64,000 nucleotides of DNA from Rhodococcus pseudokoreensis (GCF_017068395.1 NZ_CP070615.1:256147-320146), one strand, 5' to 3'. Shown: positions 9,241 through 17,674, numbered from the stretch's first letter. Numbers and translations are program-made. Notes: a model not told the origin generated them from the sequence alone.

Positions 9241-9500
9241 AGTGCGATCGGCCCGGTCAGCGCCTCCGGCAGGGTGCGGCCGGCGTCGAAGCCGGTCGCC
9301 GGGTGCACCACGGTGGCGGGGGCGGACATGTGCCGGCCCGGACCGTGGTTGCCGCTACCGAACAGCATCACGGCGAGGAGCAGCACGAGCAGGAGGCCGA
9401 CGACGACGCCGACCACCTTCACCCAGCGCGGCGTCCGGTGCTCAGGGCTGCCGCCGGCTCCGCGGGGCGGTGGCGGCGGGGTGGGAGTGGGATCGGTCAT
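9237..9500 (-). CDS. Small single-pass membrane protein, proline-rich N-terminus
   Basis: The 87-residue protein starts at the ATG at 9500 with GGGAGC upstream. It has a Pro-rich cytoplasmic head (TDPTPTPPPPPRG), one membrane helix (about residues 27-47) and a short extracellular tail with GNHGPGRHMSAP. No family was recognised. It is coupled by a 4-nt overlap to the four-TM protein and divergent from the TetR gene, so it is a likely member of that TetR target operon. Confidence 0.7.
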   Translation of the reverse strand: MTDPTPTPPPPPRGAGGSPEHRTPRWVKVVGVVVGLLLVLLLAVMLFGSGNHGPGRHMSAPATVVHPATGFDAGRTLPEALTGPIAL

Positions 9501-9519
9501 CGGCGGTAGCTCCCTCATA

Positions 9520-9537
9520 CACAAGACAACTTTTGTG
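9520..9537. promoter_or_regulatory. Probable TetR operator between divergent genes
   Basis: The sequence CACAAGACAACTTTTGTG has CACAA/TTGTG arms and is flanked by TGATACA and TGTCACATA elements. It lies between the small membrane protein gene and the TetR gene, where an autoregulatory site would be expected. Confidence 0.45.
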
Positions 9538-9564
9538 ATACACACTGTCACATACCAAGGCATC

Positions 9565-9592
9565 TTGTCGATAGTGCGGCGTTGCGTATACT
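9565..9592 (+). promoter_or_regulatory. Promoter of the TetR gene, apparently leaderless
   Basis: A -35 box TTGTCG (9565-9570), a 16-bp spacer and a -10 box TATACT (9587-9592) lie six bases before the GTG start at 9599. The expected start of transcription coincides with the start codon, and no Shine-Dalgarno sequence is present. Confidence 0.55.
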
Positions 9593-9598
9593 TCGGGG

Positions 9599-10168
9599 GT
9601 GCCGAAGCTGTGGAACGAGACGATCGAATCGCATCGCCGGGCGGTGCGGGAGGCGACCATGGACGCCGCCGCGGAGGTGGTGGCCGAGTCCGGGCTCGCG
9701 GCGGTGACCATGTCGAAGATCGCCGAGCGCACCGGGATCGGGCGGGCCACGCTGTACAAGTACTTCCCCGACGTCGACGCCATCCTCACCGCCTGGCACG
9801 AGCGCCAGATCGCCGGCCACCTGCACCATCTCGCCGAGGTCCGCGACCACACCGCCGACCCCGGCGCCCGCCTGGCGGCGGTGCTCGAGGCGTATGCGCA
9901 GATCCTCGCGCATCATCACACCGGTGCGATCGCGGCCGGGCTGCACCGCGGCGACCACGTGGCGCGCGCACAGCAACACCTGCACGAGTTCGTCCGCGAC
10001 CTGCTCACCGCCGCCGCGGAGACGGGCGAGGTCCGCGACGACGCCAGCGCCGATGAGCTGACCCGATACGTGCTGCACGCGGTCTCGGCGGCCGAAGGGC
10101 TCGACTCACCCGCCGCCGTGCACCGGCTCGTGGCGATCATCCTCGCCGGACTGCGGCCCCAGCGCTGA
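9599..10168 (+). CDS. TetR/AcrR-family transcriptional regulator
   Basis: The 189-residue protein has an N-terminal helix-turn-helix (AAVTMSKIAERTGIGRATLYKYF, shown here as its parts around residues 36-58) and an all-helical ligand domain rich in His (ILAHHHTGA, GLHRGDH). The GTG start sits at the predicted transcription start. It is divergent from two membrane-protein genes and probably represses them and itself. The ligand is unknown; the His cluster makes a metal or heme-like ligand possible but unproven. Confidence 0.9.
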   Translation: MPKLWNETIESHRRAVREATMDAAAEVVAESGLAAVTMSKIAERTGIGRATLYKYFPDVDAILTAWHERQIAGHLHHLAEVRDHTADPGARLAAVLEAYAQILAHHHTGAIAAGLHRGDHVARAQQHLHEFVRDLLTAAAETGEVRDDASADELTRYVLHAVSAAEGLDSPAAVHRLVAIILAGLRPQR

Positions 10169-10182
10169 CCGCGACCTCCGCA

Positions 10183-10197
10183 CCCACCGCCGGTGGG
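10183..10197. terminator. Hairpin between convergent genes
   Basis: The stem CCCACC / GGTGGG with loop GCC lies between the TetR stop and the stop of the convergent methyltransferase remnant. There is no U-tract, as is common in high-GC actinobacteria, so termination is inferred from position. Confidence 0.4.
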
Positions 10198-10206
10198 GCG
10201 CGGGTC

Positions 10207-10550
10207 TCACGGCCGCGCGGCGTGCGCGAGAAACAGCGGAATCGCCACGAAACCCCGGTCCCCCTGCCCGCGGCGCGTCTGGTCACCGATCCACTCCCCG
10301 GCTTCCTCGGACGTGATCGCGCCGACGGCAGCTGCGGCGTGGGCGATGCCGGTGAGCATCGGCAGCAGGGTGCCGTCGGTGAACACCCCGGTGTGGACTT
10401 CGATGTGCGGATTCGCGAATCCGGTGTCGAGCAGGAGGTTGCGGTAGCGGCGAGCCGCCCGCGGCGCGGCGACGGTATCGGCGCGCGCGTGGACGATGGT
10501 TCGCGTGAGTTCGGGGTGATCGGAGTCGATGAAGAACCCGTCCCAGTCCT
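10207..10550 (-). pseudogene. C-terminal half of a SAM-dependent methyltransferase, cut by the mobile element
   Basis: On the minus strand the frame reads DWDGFFIDSDHPELTRTIVH through IPLFLAHAARP and stops at 10207. It starts abruptly at the element boundary with no start codon. The matching N-terminal half lies at 16802-17226. Joining the halves through the shared CAGTCCT core gives one uninterrupted frame (GQD|WDGFF) of about 253 codons. Confidence 0.85.
10544..10550. repeat. Left direct-repeat core (CAGTCCT) of the mobile element
   Basis: The seven bases CAGTCCT are repeated in the same orientation at 16802-16808. One copy is enough to rebuild the intact methyltransferase frame, so the pair marks the recombination core or target duplication. 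Confidence 0.75.
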
Positions 10551-10558
10551 TCTCTAGT

Positions 10559-10596
10559 CTCTCCAGAACTGTCGATCAATCTTGAATTCTGGAGAG
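10559..10596. repeat. 10-bp perfect inverted repeat at the element's left end, covering the first RBS
   Basis: CTCTCCAGAA (10559-10568) and TTCTGGAGAG (10587-10596) are exact inverted copies 18 bases apart. The right arm contains the GGAGAG ribosome binding site of the first recombinase. In RNA the hairpin would hide that site; in DNA it could be a recombinase binding site. Confidence 0.7.
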
Positions 10597-10602
10597 TGTG
10601 TC

Positions 10603-12204
10603 TTGGATGATGAGCTGGGCTGGACGCTGGACTTCTACGACTTTCATCAGATTCACGACGCGGCCGCTGATGACGAACGGCTGCGGGAGTTCGGGGACGT
10701 GCTGGCGCGGGCGCAGCGCAACGGTGCCCGGCACGGGACGCCGATCCTGCTGTCCCCGTCGGGCGGCGCGGACCCGCGGATCAACCTGTTCTTCCGGTTC
10801 GGATCGGTCGCGGCCCGGCGTCCGCGGACGTGGCGGCGCTACGCGTTCTCGCTGGTGGTCTGGTTGGACTTCCTGGAGACCCGCGGCCGGTCGTGGGACG
10901 AGGCAACGCCCGCGGACTTCGACAGCTTCAAGCACTGGCGGATAACGGACCACCGCAACCTCCAACGGGTGCGGCCGACATCGTTCGACACCGATCGCGC
11001 CGGACTGAACACCTTCTACGACTGGGCGGAGCAGCGGTACGGGGTCGTCAACCCAGTGCCGACCCGGAGGGTGGCCGAGAACCACGTCGACGATGCGGTC
11101 GCAGCCGGTGGCGGTCGGGATCCGATACGCCCGGCCGGTTCACCTCGCCGGCAGGTGAAGTGGCTGCTGCGTTCGGCTTTCGAGCAGTGGCGTGACATCG
11201 GGTTGCGCGGGTACGGGTTCGATGGGCGCCGCCGGCCGGGCTGGCGAGGGTTCAACGAGGACCGGGATGCGGCGTTCGTCGATGGTCTGTACGGCACCGG
11301 TCTGCGCCTGACCGAGTGGTCCAGCATCCTGGACGTCGAGTTGCCGACCGAGGACGCGGCGGGCCGGTTCCCCAAGGCGTGGCTGGCGGCGGCCTGCATC
11401 AAGGGCGGCAGGGCCGGCCGCACTTTCCGCATCCCCCGCAGCGTGGTGAACAGTGTCGCCGGCTACATGGACCCGCGGGAGGGCTCCCGTGCCGAGGCGA
11501 TCGAGCGCGCCCGCCGCGCAGGTCGCTACGACCGGATTCCCGGCGTGCGAATCGTCACTGGATGCAACCGGACCAACCGCACCGTCTACATCCTCACGCC
11601 ATCGGGGCGCACCCCAATCTCGCTGGACGTGCTCGCCCCGGAGGAACGGCTGCGGCTGTTCCGCACCACTGACGCGGGCTTGGAGCCGCTGGCCGTGTGG
11701 CTGGGCAACGACGGCATGCCCAAGCAGGCGCACAGCTGGGAGAAGACATTCCAGACCGCCAACACCCGAATCCGGAGGCAGTGGGCCGCCGCCCACGGCA
11801 AGGACGACGACACCATCGAGTGCCCGTTGTGGGCTCGCCCCCACATGGCGCGACATTCCTTCGCGCTGAAGTGGTTCTCGATCCTGTCGGTGGTGTGGAG
11901 CAGGCAACTGGAGGGGTTCACCGACCGGGAGAAACGGGATCTGCGCGAACAGTTCGGCGACGTGTGGTTCCAATTGGCCACGCTGCTGGGGCACAGCAGC
12001 CCGGAAGTCACCAAGGACTGGTACCTGGAGCCGTTCACCGGCCTGCAGGTCGACTACGTCTTCTCGCTGCTCGATGAGGAGGAACGCGCCACCGTCGACC
12101 ATCTGATGGGCGGGGTCGTGCAGGACAGCGGCCGAGTGTTGACCGCCGTGCGGCTGGCCGAGGACTCTGCCGCTGCGGAGCAGAACCGGGACGGGGAACG
12201 GTGA
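10603..12204 (+). CDS. Tyrosine recombinase 1 of the element (TnpA-like integrase)
   Basis: The 533-residue protein probably starts at TTG 10603, six bases after GGAGAG; a longer TTG start at 10582 is possible. The catalytic domain keeps the R-H-R-H-Y set: Arg in GTGLRLTEW (about residue 236), HMARHSF (HxxR, about 413), LLGHSSPEV and the nucleophile Tyr in TKDWYLEP (about 474). The N-terminal part is a SAM-like DNA-binding domain. The stop overlaps the next start by 4 nt (GTGA). The three recombinases presumably act together for strand exchange at the element ends. Confidence 0.88.
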   Translation: MDDELGWTLDFYDFHQIHDAAADDERLREFGDVLARAQRNGARHGTPILLSPSGGADPRINLFFRFGSVAARRPRTWRRYAFSLVVWLDFLETRGRSWDEATPADFDSFKHWRITDHRNLQRVRPTSFDTDRAGLNTFYDWAEQRYGVVNPVPTRRVAENHVDDAVAAGGGRDPIRPAGSPRRQVKWLLRSAFEQWRDIGLRGYGFDGRRRPGWRGFNEDRDAAFVDGLYGTGLRLTEWSSILDVELPTEDAAGRFPKAWLAAACIKGGRAGRTFRIPRSVVNSVAGYMDPREGSRAEAIERARRAGRYDRIPGVRIVTGCNRTNRTVYILTPSGRTPISLDVLAPEERLRLFRTTDAGLEPLAVWLGNDGMPKQAHSWEKTFQTANTRIRRQWAAAHGKDDDTIECPLWARPHMARHSFALKWFSILSVVWSRQLEGFTDREKRDLREQFGDVWFQLATLLGHSSPEVTKDWYLEPFTGLQVDYVFSLLDEEERATVDHLMGGVVQDSGRVLTAVRLAEDSAAAEQNRDGER

Positions 12205-14120
12205 GCCGGTCGAGCGCATCAGGTCGCGGTCGGCGGGCCAGCCAGCCGGACCGGGACTGGACCGCGCCGGAACGCCTGGTCGTCACGACCGACATTTGCA
12301 CGGTGACCTTCATCGAGGAAAGCGGCCGACGGTCCAAGGTCTATGATTTCACCACTCTTCCGGTCGGGCCCGAACTTCAGCGGTGGATGGCCCAGGTGTT
12401 CGCTGATACCACCGGGCCACGCGGTCGAGCCAAGCGTGTGAGCACCGCCGAGCACTACTACGGGGCCTTGAGGAAGTTCGCCGCGGTCTTGACGTCGGTG
12501 GACTCCCCACCGACGGTCCCCGGCGATATCATCCCGGCGCACGTCGCCGCCTTCCGGCTTGCCCTGGCCCCGGGCTCGTTCAACGCCCAGATCCAGAGGC
12601 TGCGAACCCTCGTACGGCACGACACCGAGTTGCATGCACAGACCCGCAGTGCCATTGCCGAAGGACGCCTGCCACGACGTCCGCTGCCCACGATCCGCGC
12701 TTACACCGACGACGATCGGCAGCAGATCCTCACCGCCGCCCGCGGCGACATCCGCCGGGCGAGGGAACGCATCCGGGCCGGACAAGAGCTGTTGGCGCGG
12801 TATCGACGCGGCGAGCCGGACCGTCGGTCCCAGGAGGAACGGATCGGGCGGGTTCTCGACGTGCTCGACCTCACCGGTGAGTTACCCCGACTGCCCTGCG
12901 GGCAGATCCCGGACTCGGTGCAGGCACTCGGCGGGGTCCGCGTGTTGTTGCCCATGCTGTGTCTGACCCGCATGGAGGCCACAGCATTCGCGGTGTTGCT
13001 GGTCGACATGACCGGCGAGAACTTCGGCACCGTGATTGACTGGCCCGCAGTCCATTTCCGCCCGGACGGGGGGTTCGGCGAGCCTGCGGTCGCACTGGTG
13101 GAGGAGACCAAGCCGCGACGCGGGCCCGCGCGCGAGCACATGGTCGTGGCGGTGGAGGACCTGCCGGCAGGCTTGGCGGGGATCCTCGACGGTGACAGCG
13201 AGGAACGGCGCCTGTTCCGTTCCCCGCTGCGGGTCTACCTCCTGCTCCTGGAACTCAGTGCCCTCGCTCGGCGCCACGGCGGCCTCACCCGGGCGTTCAG
13301 TTATGTCGGGATGAGCGTCGGCAGGAACCACGACAGGTGGCTGTCGAGCATGCGTTCCTACTACGTCGGCTGCTGGGGCGAGCGCCACGGCTTCCCTCGA
13401 CCACCCGGCCGCCGTCCCGATCAGTCTTGCAAGGACCGGACGGCACTGAACCCTCAGCCGACCGCTGGGCAGGTCAAGCCGAACGTGTCGACGCAGCGCC
13501 TGCGGCAGACGGCGATCGAGCGACATCGCCGGCCCGTCGCACACTCGCGCGCCACCATGAACGACTACTACCTGCGGCGCAGCCCCCAGGTCGCGGCGGA
13601 AAGTCGGGACATCGTCCGCGAGGCGTTGAACGACGAGGTGTCCAAGGCGCGAGCGGTTCAAACCGTGCCGGTATTCACTCCCGGCTTCCTCGACCGGGCG
13701 CAATCCGATTCGGCGGGCGCTGCCGCCGAGATGGGCGTCGACATCGACACGCTCACACGGATCCTCGCCCGCGAGCAGGACACCGTCGTGGCGTCCTGTG
13801 TCGATCACCGCGACAGCCCATACACCGAGCCTGGCACCCCGTGTGACGCCTCGTTCCTGCAGTGTCTGCTCTGCCCCAACGCGCGAGCTCTGCCGCACCA
13901 GCTCCCGATTCAGGTGGCCACCCACGACCGGCTCGCTGCGCTGCGCACCAACCTCAACCCGCAGACCTGGGACCGCCGCTACGCCGAACCCTTCGCGCGG
14001 CTGACCGACTTGCTTGGTCATTACAGCGTCGAGGACCGCGACACCGCCCGCCACCGACTCTCACCCGAGGACCGACAACTCCTCGACGACCTCATGAACG
14101 GGAGACTCGATCTTCGATGA
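12201..14120 (+). CDS. Tyrosine recombinase 2 of the element (TnpB-like)
   Basis: The 639-residue protein starts at GTG 12201, which overlaps the previous stop. Its catalytic core includes the first Arg in LTRMEA, the second box STQRLRQTAI with Gln where His is usual, VAHSRATMN and the Tyr in NDYYLRR (about residue 456). A Cys-rich C-terminal motif (ASCVDH, then PCDASFLQCLLCPNA) may bind zinc. The altered second box suggests a specialised or partner role. The stop overlaps the third gene (ATGA at 14117). Confidence 0.85.
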   Translation: MSRSSASGRGRRASQPDRDWTAPERLVVTTDICTVTFIEESGRRSKVYDFTTLPVGPELQRWMAQVFADTTGPRGRAKRVSTAEHYYGALRKFAAVLTSVDSPPTVPGDIIPAHVAAFRLALAPGSFNAQIQRLRTLVRHDTELHAQTRSAIAEGRLPRRPLPTIRAYTDDDRQQILTAARGDIRRARERIRAGQELLARYRRGEPDRRSQEERIGRVLDVLDLTGELPRLPCGQIPDSVQALGGVRVLLPMLCLTRMEATAFAVLLVDMTGENFGTVIDWPAVHFRPDGGFGEPAVALVEETKPRRGPAREHMVVAVEDLPAGLAGILDGDSEERRLFRSPLRVYLLLLELSALARRHGGLTRAFSYVGMSVGRNHDRWLSSMRSYYVGCWGERHGFPRPPGRRPDQSCKDRTALNPQPTAGQVKPNVSTQRLRQTAIERHRRPVAHSRATMNDYYLRRSPQVAAESRDIVREALNDEVSKARAVQTVPVFTPGFLDRAQSDSAGAAAEMGVDIDTLTRILAREQDTVVASCVDHRDSPYTEPGTPCDASFLQCLLCPNARALPHQLPIQVATHDRLAALRTNLNPQTWDRRYAEPFARLTDLLGHYSVEDRDTARHRLSPEDRQLLDDLMNGRLDLR

Positions 14121-16264
14121 CGACCAGCCTTCTCGACACCACCACTTCGGATGCAGTGCCGTGGCCGGCCCCCGATGCGATCATCTTGCGCGGCCGGAAC
14201 CTGCACCCGCTGGCCGACACGACGAACCTGTCACGGTTCCGCGACGACGTGTGGTTCACCAGCCCCGCGGACATCGACAACGCGAAGGGCACCCCGAGCC
14301 TGAATTTCACGAACTATCCGACCGGGCAGCGGACTGCGTTCAAGGCGTTCGGGTTGGCCGTACTCGATCATGATCGCCCAGCGGTCCTGCAGGCAGGAGC
14401 CCCCAGCGATCAGGCGAGCCCGTCGACGTTGCACGGATGGATCATCGAGCTCCGACTGTTCGCCGAGTGGCTCGCCGCGCGGCGGATCGGCCGAATCTGC
14501 GACGTCACCATATGCGACCTGAACCTTTATCACGTGCACGTGATGGCGCTGTCGTACGGCGGCGCCCGCAAGGCCGACTACCTACACGCCGTGCGGGTGC
14601 TCTGGGCCTACCGGCAACACCTGCCGGCCGAATGCCGACTCCCCGAGGGTCGGCCATGGGGTGCTGCCACCGCCCGCCAACTGGCCGGCCACACCGAGTG
14701 GAACCGCTACAACAAGACGCCCCGAATACAACCAGACACCATGGAAGCGCTGCTTGCCTGGGCGCTTCGGGTGCTCGAGGACTTCGGTCCAGACATCCGT
14801 GAGGCGTTCCTCGAGGATCGACAGCTCATGGACGGCAGCCATCCGACCACACGGTTCTATCGCGAGTACTACTTCGGGCGTCCGCTGGTCAAACGGCTGC
14901 AGCATCTCCTGCCAGAGTTACGCAAGAGTGGCCGTCAATTGCCCGGCCAGCGACGCGAAGACGGGACGATCGAGATCGCGTGCGGTCATCTGGCGCGACT
15001 CGTTGCTTGCAGTCCCAGGCACGTCTACCGCCGCGCCGCCGCAGTGGCCGCACTGGCCGACGAGCACGGGGTCACGGTGGCCCCGGACGCGCACCTCGGC
15101 AGGATCACCGGATTTCTCCACGGCACGCCGTGGAAGGATCAGCCCATCGGCCTGAGCGAAATCGGCCACCTGGTCAGGATGCTGCGGACCGCGTGTTTCG
15201 TGACGATCTGCTACCTCAGCGGCATGCGTGGTGGCGAGGTGCTCAAACTTCGCCGCGGCTGCCTGTCTGAGGACGAGGCGGGGCAGTTGACCCTGATCGG
15301 CTACGCCAGCAAAGGACCCGACAGCACAGGCACAGGCACAGGCCCTAACGACGGCGAGCGAGCGTGGGCCGTCGTCTCCGTGGTCGGGACGGCCGTCACC
15401 ATGCTGGAATCCCTGACCGAGTCGCAGCTGCTGTTCCCGCCGAGCCCGAAACGCAAGTCGTCCCGCCCGATCATCTCAGGAAGACCGCTGAGAAACGCGG
15501 TAGTCAACGCCGACCTCGCCGACTTCATTACCTGGGTCAACAACACCTTCGCCCGGCCGGACGGCGCCATGCCGATCCCGCCGGACCAGACCAAGCCGGT
15601 CCATGCCTCGCGGTTCAGAAGGACCCTTGCCCACTTCGTCGTGCGTCGCCCCGGCGGGCTCATCGCCGCCGCCCTGCAATATGGGCATATCAGCACAAAA
15701 GTTACGCTCGCATATGCCGGGGAAGCGGACACCAACTGGCTGGACGACCTCACGATCGAACGCCTGGAAATGGTGATCGACCAGATCGATGACGACCTCA
15801 TGCATTTGGACGACGGCGAGCACGTCAGCGGCCCGTCAGCCGAGGAGTATCGGCGGCGACTTCACCAGCTCACACCGTTCGCCGGGCGGGTGGTCGACAA
15901 GGTCCGCAACGCCGAACGGTTGCTCACGAGCACGGATCCGAGCATCCACCACGGGCGAGGAATGACCTGCGTCTACCGAACCGAGACAGCACTGTGTCGC
16001 GCCCGACTGGAGCCGGAACGGGCGGCAGACGGCCCGGACGAGTCGGAATGCCGGTCGGCCTGCACCAACCTGGCCTACACCGATCGCGACGTCGCACTGC
16101 TGCGTGAACGTCTGATCGCGCTGGACGCCGGGGCGCGAGATCCATTGACACCGCGACCTTTACGAGATCGCAGGGCCGCTCAGGCCCTCCAATGCCGAGC
16201 CATCGTCGACGGTCACGACCACGCCCATCGCGGCGCTGGGACTGGGACGGAAGGGGTCGCCTGA
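14117..16264 (+). CDS. Tyrosine recombinase 3 of the element
   Basis: The 715-residue protein starts at ATG 14117, coupled by a 4-nt overlap. Its core motifs are SGMRGGEVLKLRRG (first Arg), VHASRFRRTLAHFV (second box with Ser at the usual His position), QYGHISTKVT and Tyr in LAYAGEAD. The C-terminal region has a Cys set (MTCVYRTETALC, then ECRSACTNLAYTD), as in site-specific integrases of trio elements. It is the largest of the three and ends in a 1-nt overlap with the helper gene (TGATG). Confidence 0.85.
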   Translation: MTTSLLDTTTSDAVPWPAPDAIILRGRNLHPLADTTNLSRFRDDVWFTSPADIDNAKGTPSLNFTNYPTGQRTAFKAFGLAVLDHDRPAVLQAGAPSDQASPSTLHGWIIELRLFAEWLAARRIGRICDVTICDLNLYHVHVMALSYGGARKADYLHAVRVLWAYRQHLPAECRLPEGRPWGAATARQLAGHTEWNRYNKTPRIQPDTMEALLAWALRVLEDFGPDIREAFLEDRQLMDGSHPTTRFYREYYFGRPLVKRLQHLLPELRKSGRQLPGQRREDGTIEIACGHLARLVACSPRHVYRRAAAVAALADEHGVTVAPDAHLGRITGFLHGTPWKDQPIGLSEIGHLVRMLRTACFVTICYLSGMRGGEVLKLRRGCLSEDEAGQLTLIGYASKGPDSTGTGTGPNDGERAWAVVSVVGTAVTMLESLTESQLLFPPSPKRKSSRPIISGRPLRNAVVNADLADFITWVNNTFARPDGAMPIPPDQTKPVHASRFRRTLAHFVVRRPGGLIAAALQYGHISTKVTLAYAGEADTNWLDDLTIERLEMVIDQIDDDLMHLDDGEHVSGPSAEEYRRRLHQLTPFAGRVVDKVRNAERLLTSTDPSIHHGRGMTCVYRTETALCRARLEPERAADGPDESECRSACTNLAYTDRDVALLRERLIALDAGARDPLTPRPLRDRRAAQALQCRAIVDGHDHAHRGAGTGTEGVA

Positions 16265-16704
16265 TGGGCCGACCGCCGCGAGACCATCAAGCCGACCGGC
16301 GTGCCATCGAGGCGGCGGCAGATCGGTTGCTCGCCGGCACGCCACTGCGCTCGACAACTGGAAAGCTCACCGCAACAGAACTGATCACCGAGTCCGGCCT
16401 GCGTCGCGATGTTGTCTACGAGCACGGCGACCTCACCGACACCTTCAAAGCACGAGTCAAGGCACGAAACGCAGTCCCCGAAGCGATGCGGGAACTCACC
16501 GATCGCTGCACTCAGCTCCACGAGCAGCTGCAAAAAACGAAAACGGACCTCGCCCGCGCGCGAGAGGTCAGTTCCTACCTACGACGCGTCATCGCGGAGC
16601 TGTCCATCGAACTCGATCAATCGCGACAGGAAGACCACGCGACGCCAACAGTCCCGCGGCTACGGTCCCGGTCAGCACGGAAGTTCCACACACCACCATG
16701 CTGA
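16264..16704 (+). CDS. Small coiled-coil helper protein, TnpC/DUF6262-like
   Basis: The 146-residue basic protein has a predicted winged-helix-like N-terminal part (TATELITESGLRRDVVYEH), a central coiled coil (ELTDRCTQLHEQLQKTKTDL through SYLRRVIAELSIEL) and a basic tail. This layout and its place after the recombinases match the TnpC-type accessory factor of Tn554-family elements. The start overlaps the previous stop by one base. Regulation of frequency or orientation of transposition is inferred from the family. Confidence 0.75.
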   Translation: MGRPPRDHQADRRAIEAAADRLLAGTPLRSTTGKLTATELITESGLRRDVVYEHGDLTDTFKARVKARNAVPEAMRELTDRCTQLHEQLQKTKTDLARAREVSSYLRRVIAELSIELDQSRQEDHATPTVPRLRSRSARKFHTPPC

Positions 16705-16791
16705 CTCGACTGATGACGCTCTCGGCACCCCGCCCAGTCCGCTGCCCGCGACCTGGCCTCTGCCGACAAACCTGATCCCGACACTCGACTT

Positions 16792-16808
16792 GACTAATGA
16801 ACAGTCCT
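16792..16808. repeat. Right end of the element: terminal inverted repeat plus CAGTCCT core
   Basis: GACTAATGAA (16792-16801) is the inverted partner of TTCTCTAGTC at the left end (8/10). It is followed by CAGTCCT (16802-16808), the second direct-repeat copy. Confidence 0.65.
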
Positions 16809-17226
16809 GCCCGATCAGGACGATCCGCCCGCCCGGGGTCAGCACCCGGTGCGCCTCGGTGAGCGCCGCAGTGGGATCGGCGATGTCGTGAAAGACCTTC
16901 TCCGCCCGGTATCCCTGCACCGAGTGATCGGCCAGCGGAAGCTCGGCTGCATCCGCTTTCTCGAATCGGCAGTGCGGCCACCGCCTGCGGGCGATGGTCA
17001 GCATGTGCTCGTCCAGGTCGATCCCGAGACCATCCCATCCCTGCTCGGCCATCTCGGCGACGGCGCGGCCGGCGCCGCAGCCCACGTCCACAATCACCGC
17101 CCCAGGTGGGGCGGCCAAAAGTTCGATCGATCGTGCCCGCAGCGCCGCGGCACCGGGGTAGTTGTCGATGACGTCGAGGAGCGCGACGAGGGCCTCGGGG
17201 TCGGGGGCGGTGTTGGTGGTTGACAT
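16802..17226 (-). pseudogene. N-terminal half of the SAM-dependent methyltransferase, cut by the mobile element
   Basis: The frame from ATG 17226 contains the class I methyltransferase motif I VDVGCGAGRAV (about residues 46-56), DLDEHML, AAELPLADHSV and HRVLTPGGRIVLIGQD. It is then interrupted at the element boundary and runs on into element DNA until 16672 with unrelated residues. The remaining half is at 10207-10550. The substrate of the ancestral enzyme is not evident. It is divergent from a MerR gene. Confidence 0.88.
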
Positions 17227-17240
17227 GACAGCCAGCGTGC

Positions 17241-17262
17241 GACTTCATGTTGACATGAAGTC
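17241..17262. promoter_or_regulatory. 22-bp perfect palindrome, MerR operator
   Basis: GACTTCATGT, a 2-base centre TG, then ACATGAAGTC form perfect 10-bp arms between the divergent methyltransferase and MerR genes. On the minus strand TTGACT (17264-17259) and a weak CACGCT box are separated by 19 bp across the dyad, the elongated spacer typical of MerR-activated promoters. The methyltransferase ATG would then be nearly leaderless. Confidence 0.6.
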
Positions 17263-17674
17263 AAGCGAGGATGCCGGCCAGTGGAGTATCGGTGAGGTCG
17301 CCGAGCGGTTCGGGATCGCCACGCACGTACTGCGCCATTGGGAATCGGTGGGGTTGCTGCACCCGGCGAGAGAAGGTGGCTCGCGCCGCCGATACGAGAA
17401 GTCGGATGTGTACGCGGTGGCGATGATCTTGCGCGCGAAGGAGGCCGGTTTCGGTCTCGACGACATCCGGGAGACGTTCGACACCGACGACCCGGTGAGG
17501 CGCACAGCCATTCTCGGGCGACACCGCGACGCTTTGGCCCGGCGGATCGCCCGCGCGCAGGCCTCGCTCGCCCTGATCGACTGTGCGCTCGACTGCGATC
17601 ACGACGACATCGCGTCCTGTCCGCACTTTCACGCGGCGATCGAAGCCCAGATCGGCGCACTCGCCCCGCTATGA
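17255..17674 (+). CDS. MerR-family transcriptional regulator with Cys/His C-terminus
   Basis: The 139-residue protein starts at ATG 17255, inside the palindrome. Its N-terminal winged helix-turn-helix is WSIGEVAERFGIATHVLRHW followed by RRRYEKSDV. A dimerisation helix follows, and the C-terminal motif DCALDCDHDDIASCPHFH has three Cys and three His in a short stretch, suggesting metal or redox sensing. It probably activated the adjacent methyltransferase gene, now disrupted, so the regulator may have lost its target. Confidence 0.88.
   Translation: MKSSEDAGQWSIGEVAERFGIATHVLRHWESVGLLHPAREGGSRRRYEKSDVYAVAMILRAKEAGFGLDDIRETFDTDDPVRRTAILGRHRDALARRIARAQASLALIDCALDCDHDDIASCPHFHAAIEAQIGALAPL

Larger units (their letters stand above)
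10550..16801 (+). mobile_element. Tn554/TnpABC-like element with three tyrosine recombinases
   Basis: The element is about 6.25 kb and interrupts a methyltransferase gene. Its ends read inward as TTCTCTAGTC (left, 10550-10559) and TTCATTAGTC (right, 16801-16792), an 8/10 inverted match, flanked by CAGTCC direct repeats. Inside are three large tyrosine recombinase genes and a small coiled-coil gene, each overlapping the next by 1-4 nt. Three recombinases in tandem plus a TnpC-like helper recall Tn554 and the recombinase-in-trio elements. No cargo genes are carried. Confidence 0.85.

Noticed and set aside
13862..14116. Earlier start of recombinase 3 at 13862
   Set aside because: This part overlaps recombinase 2 and reads as its Pro/Arg-rich shadow; the ATGA overlap at 14117 is a far better start.
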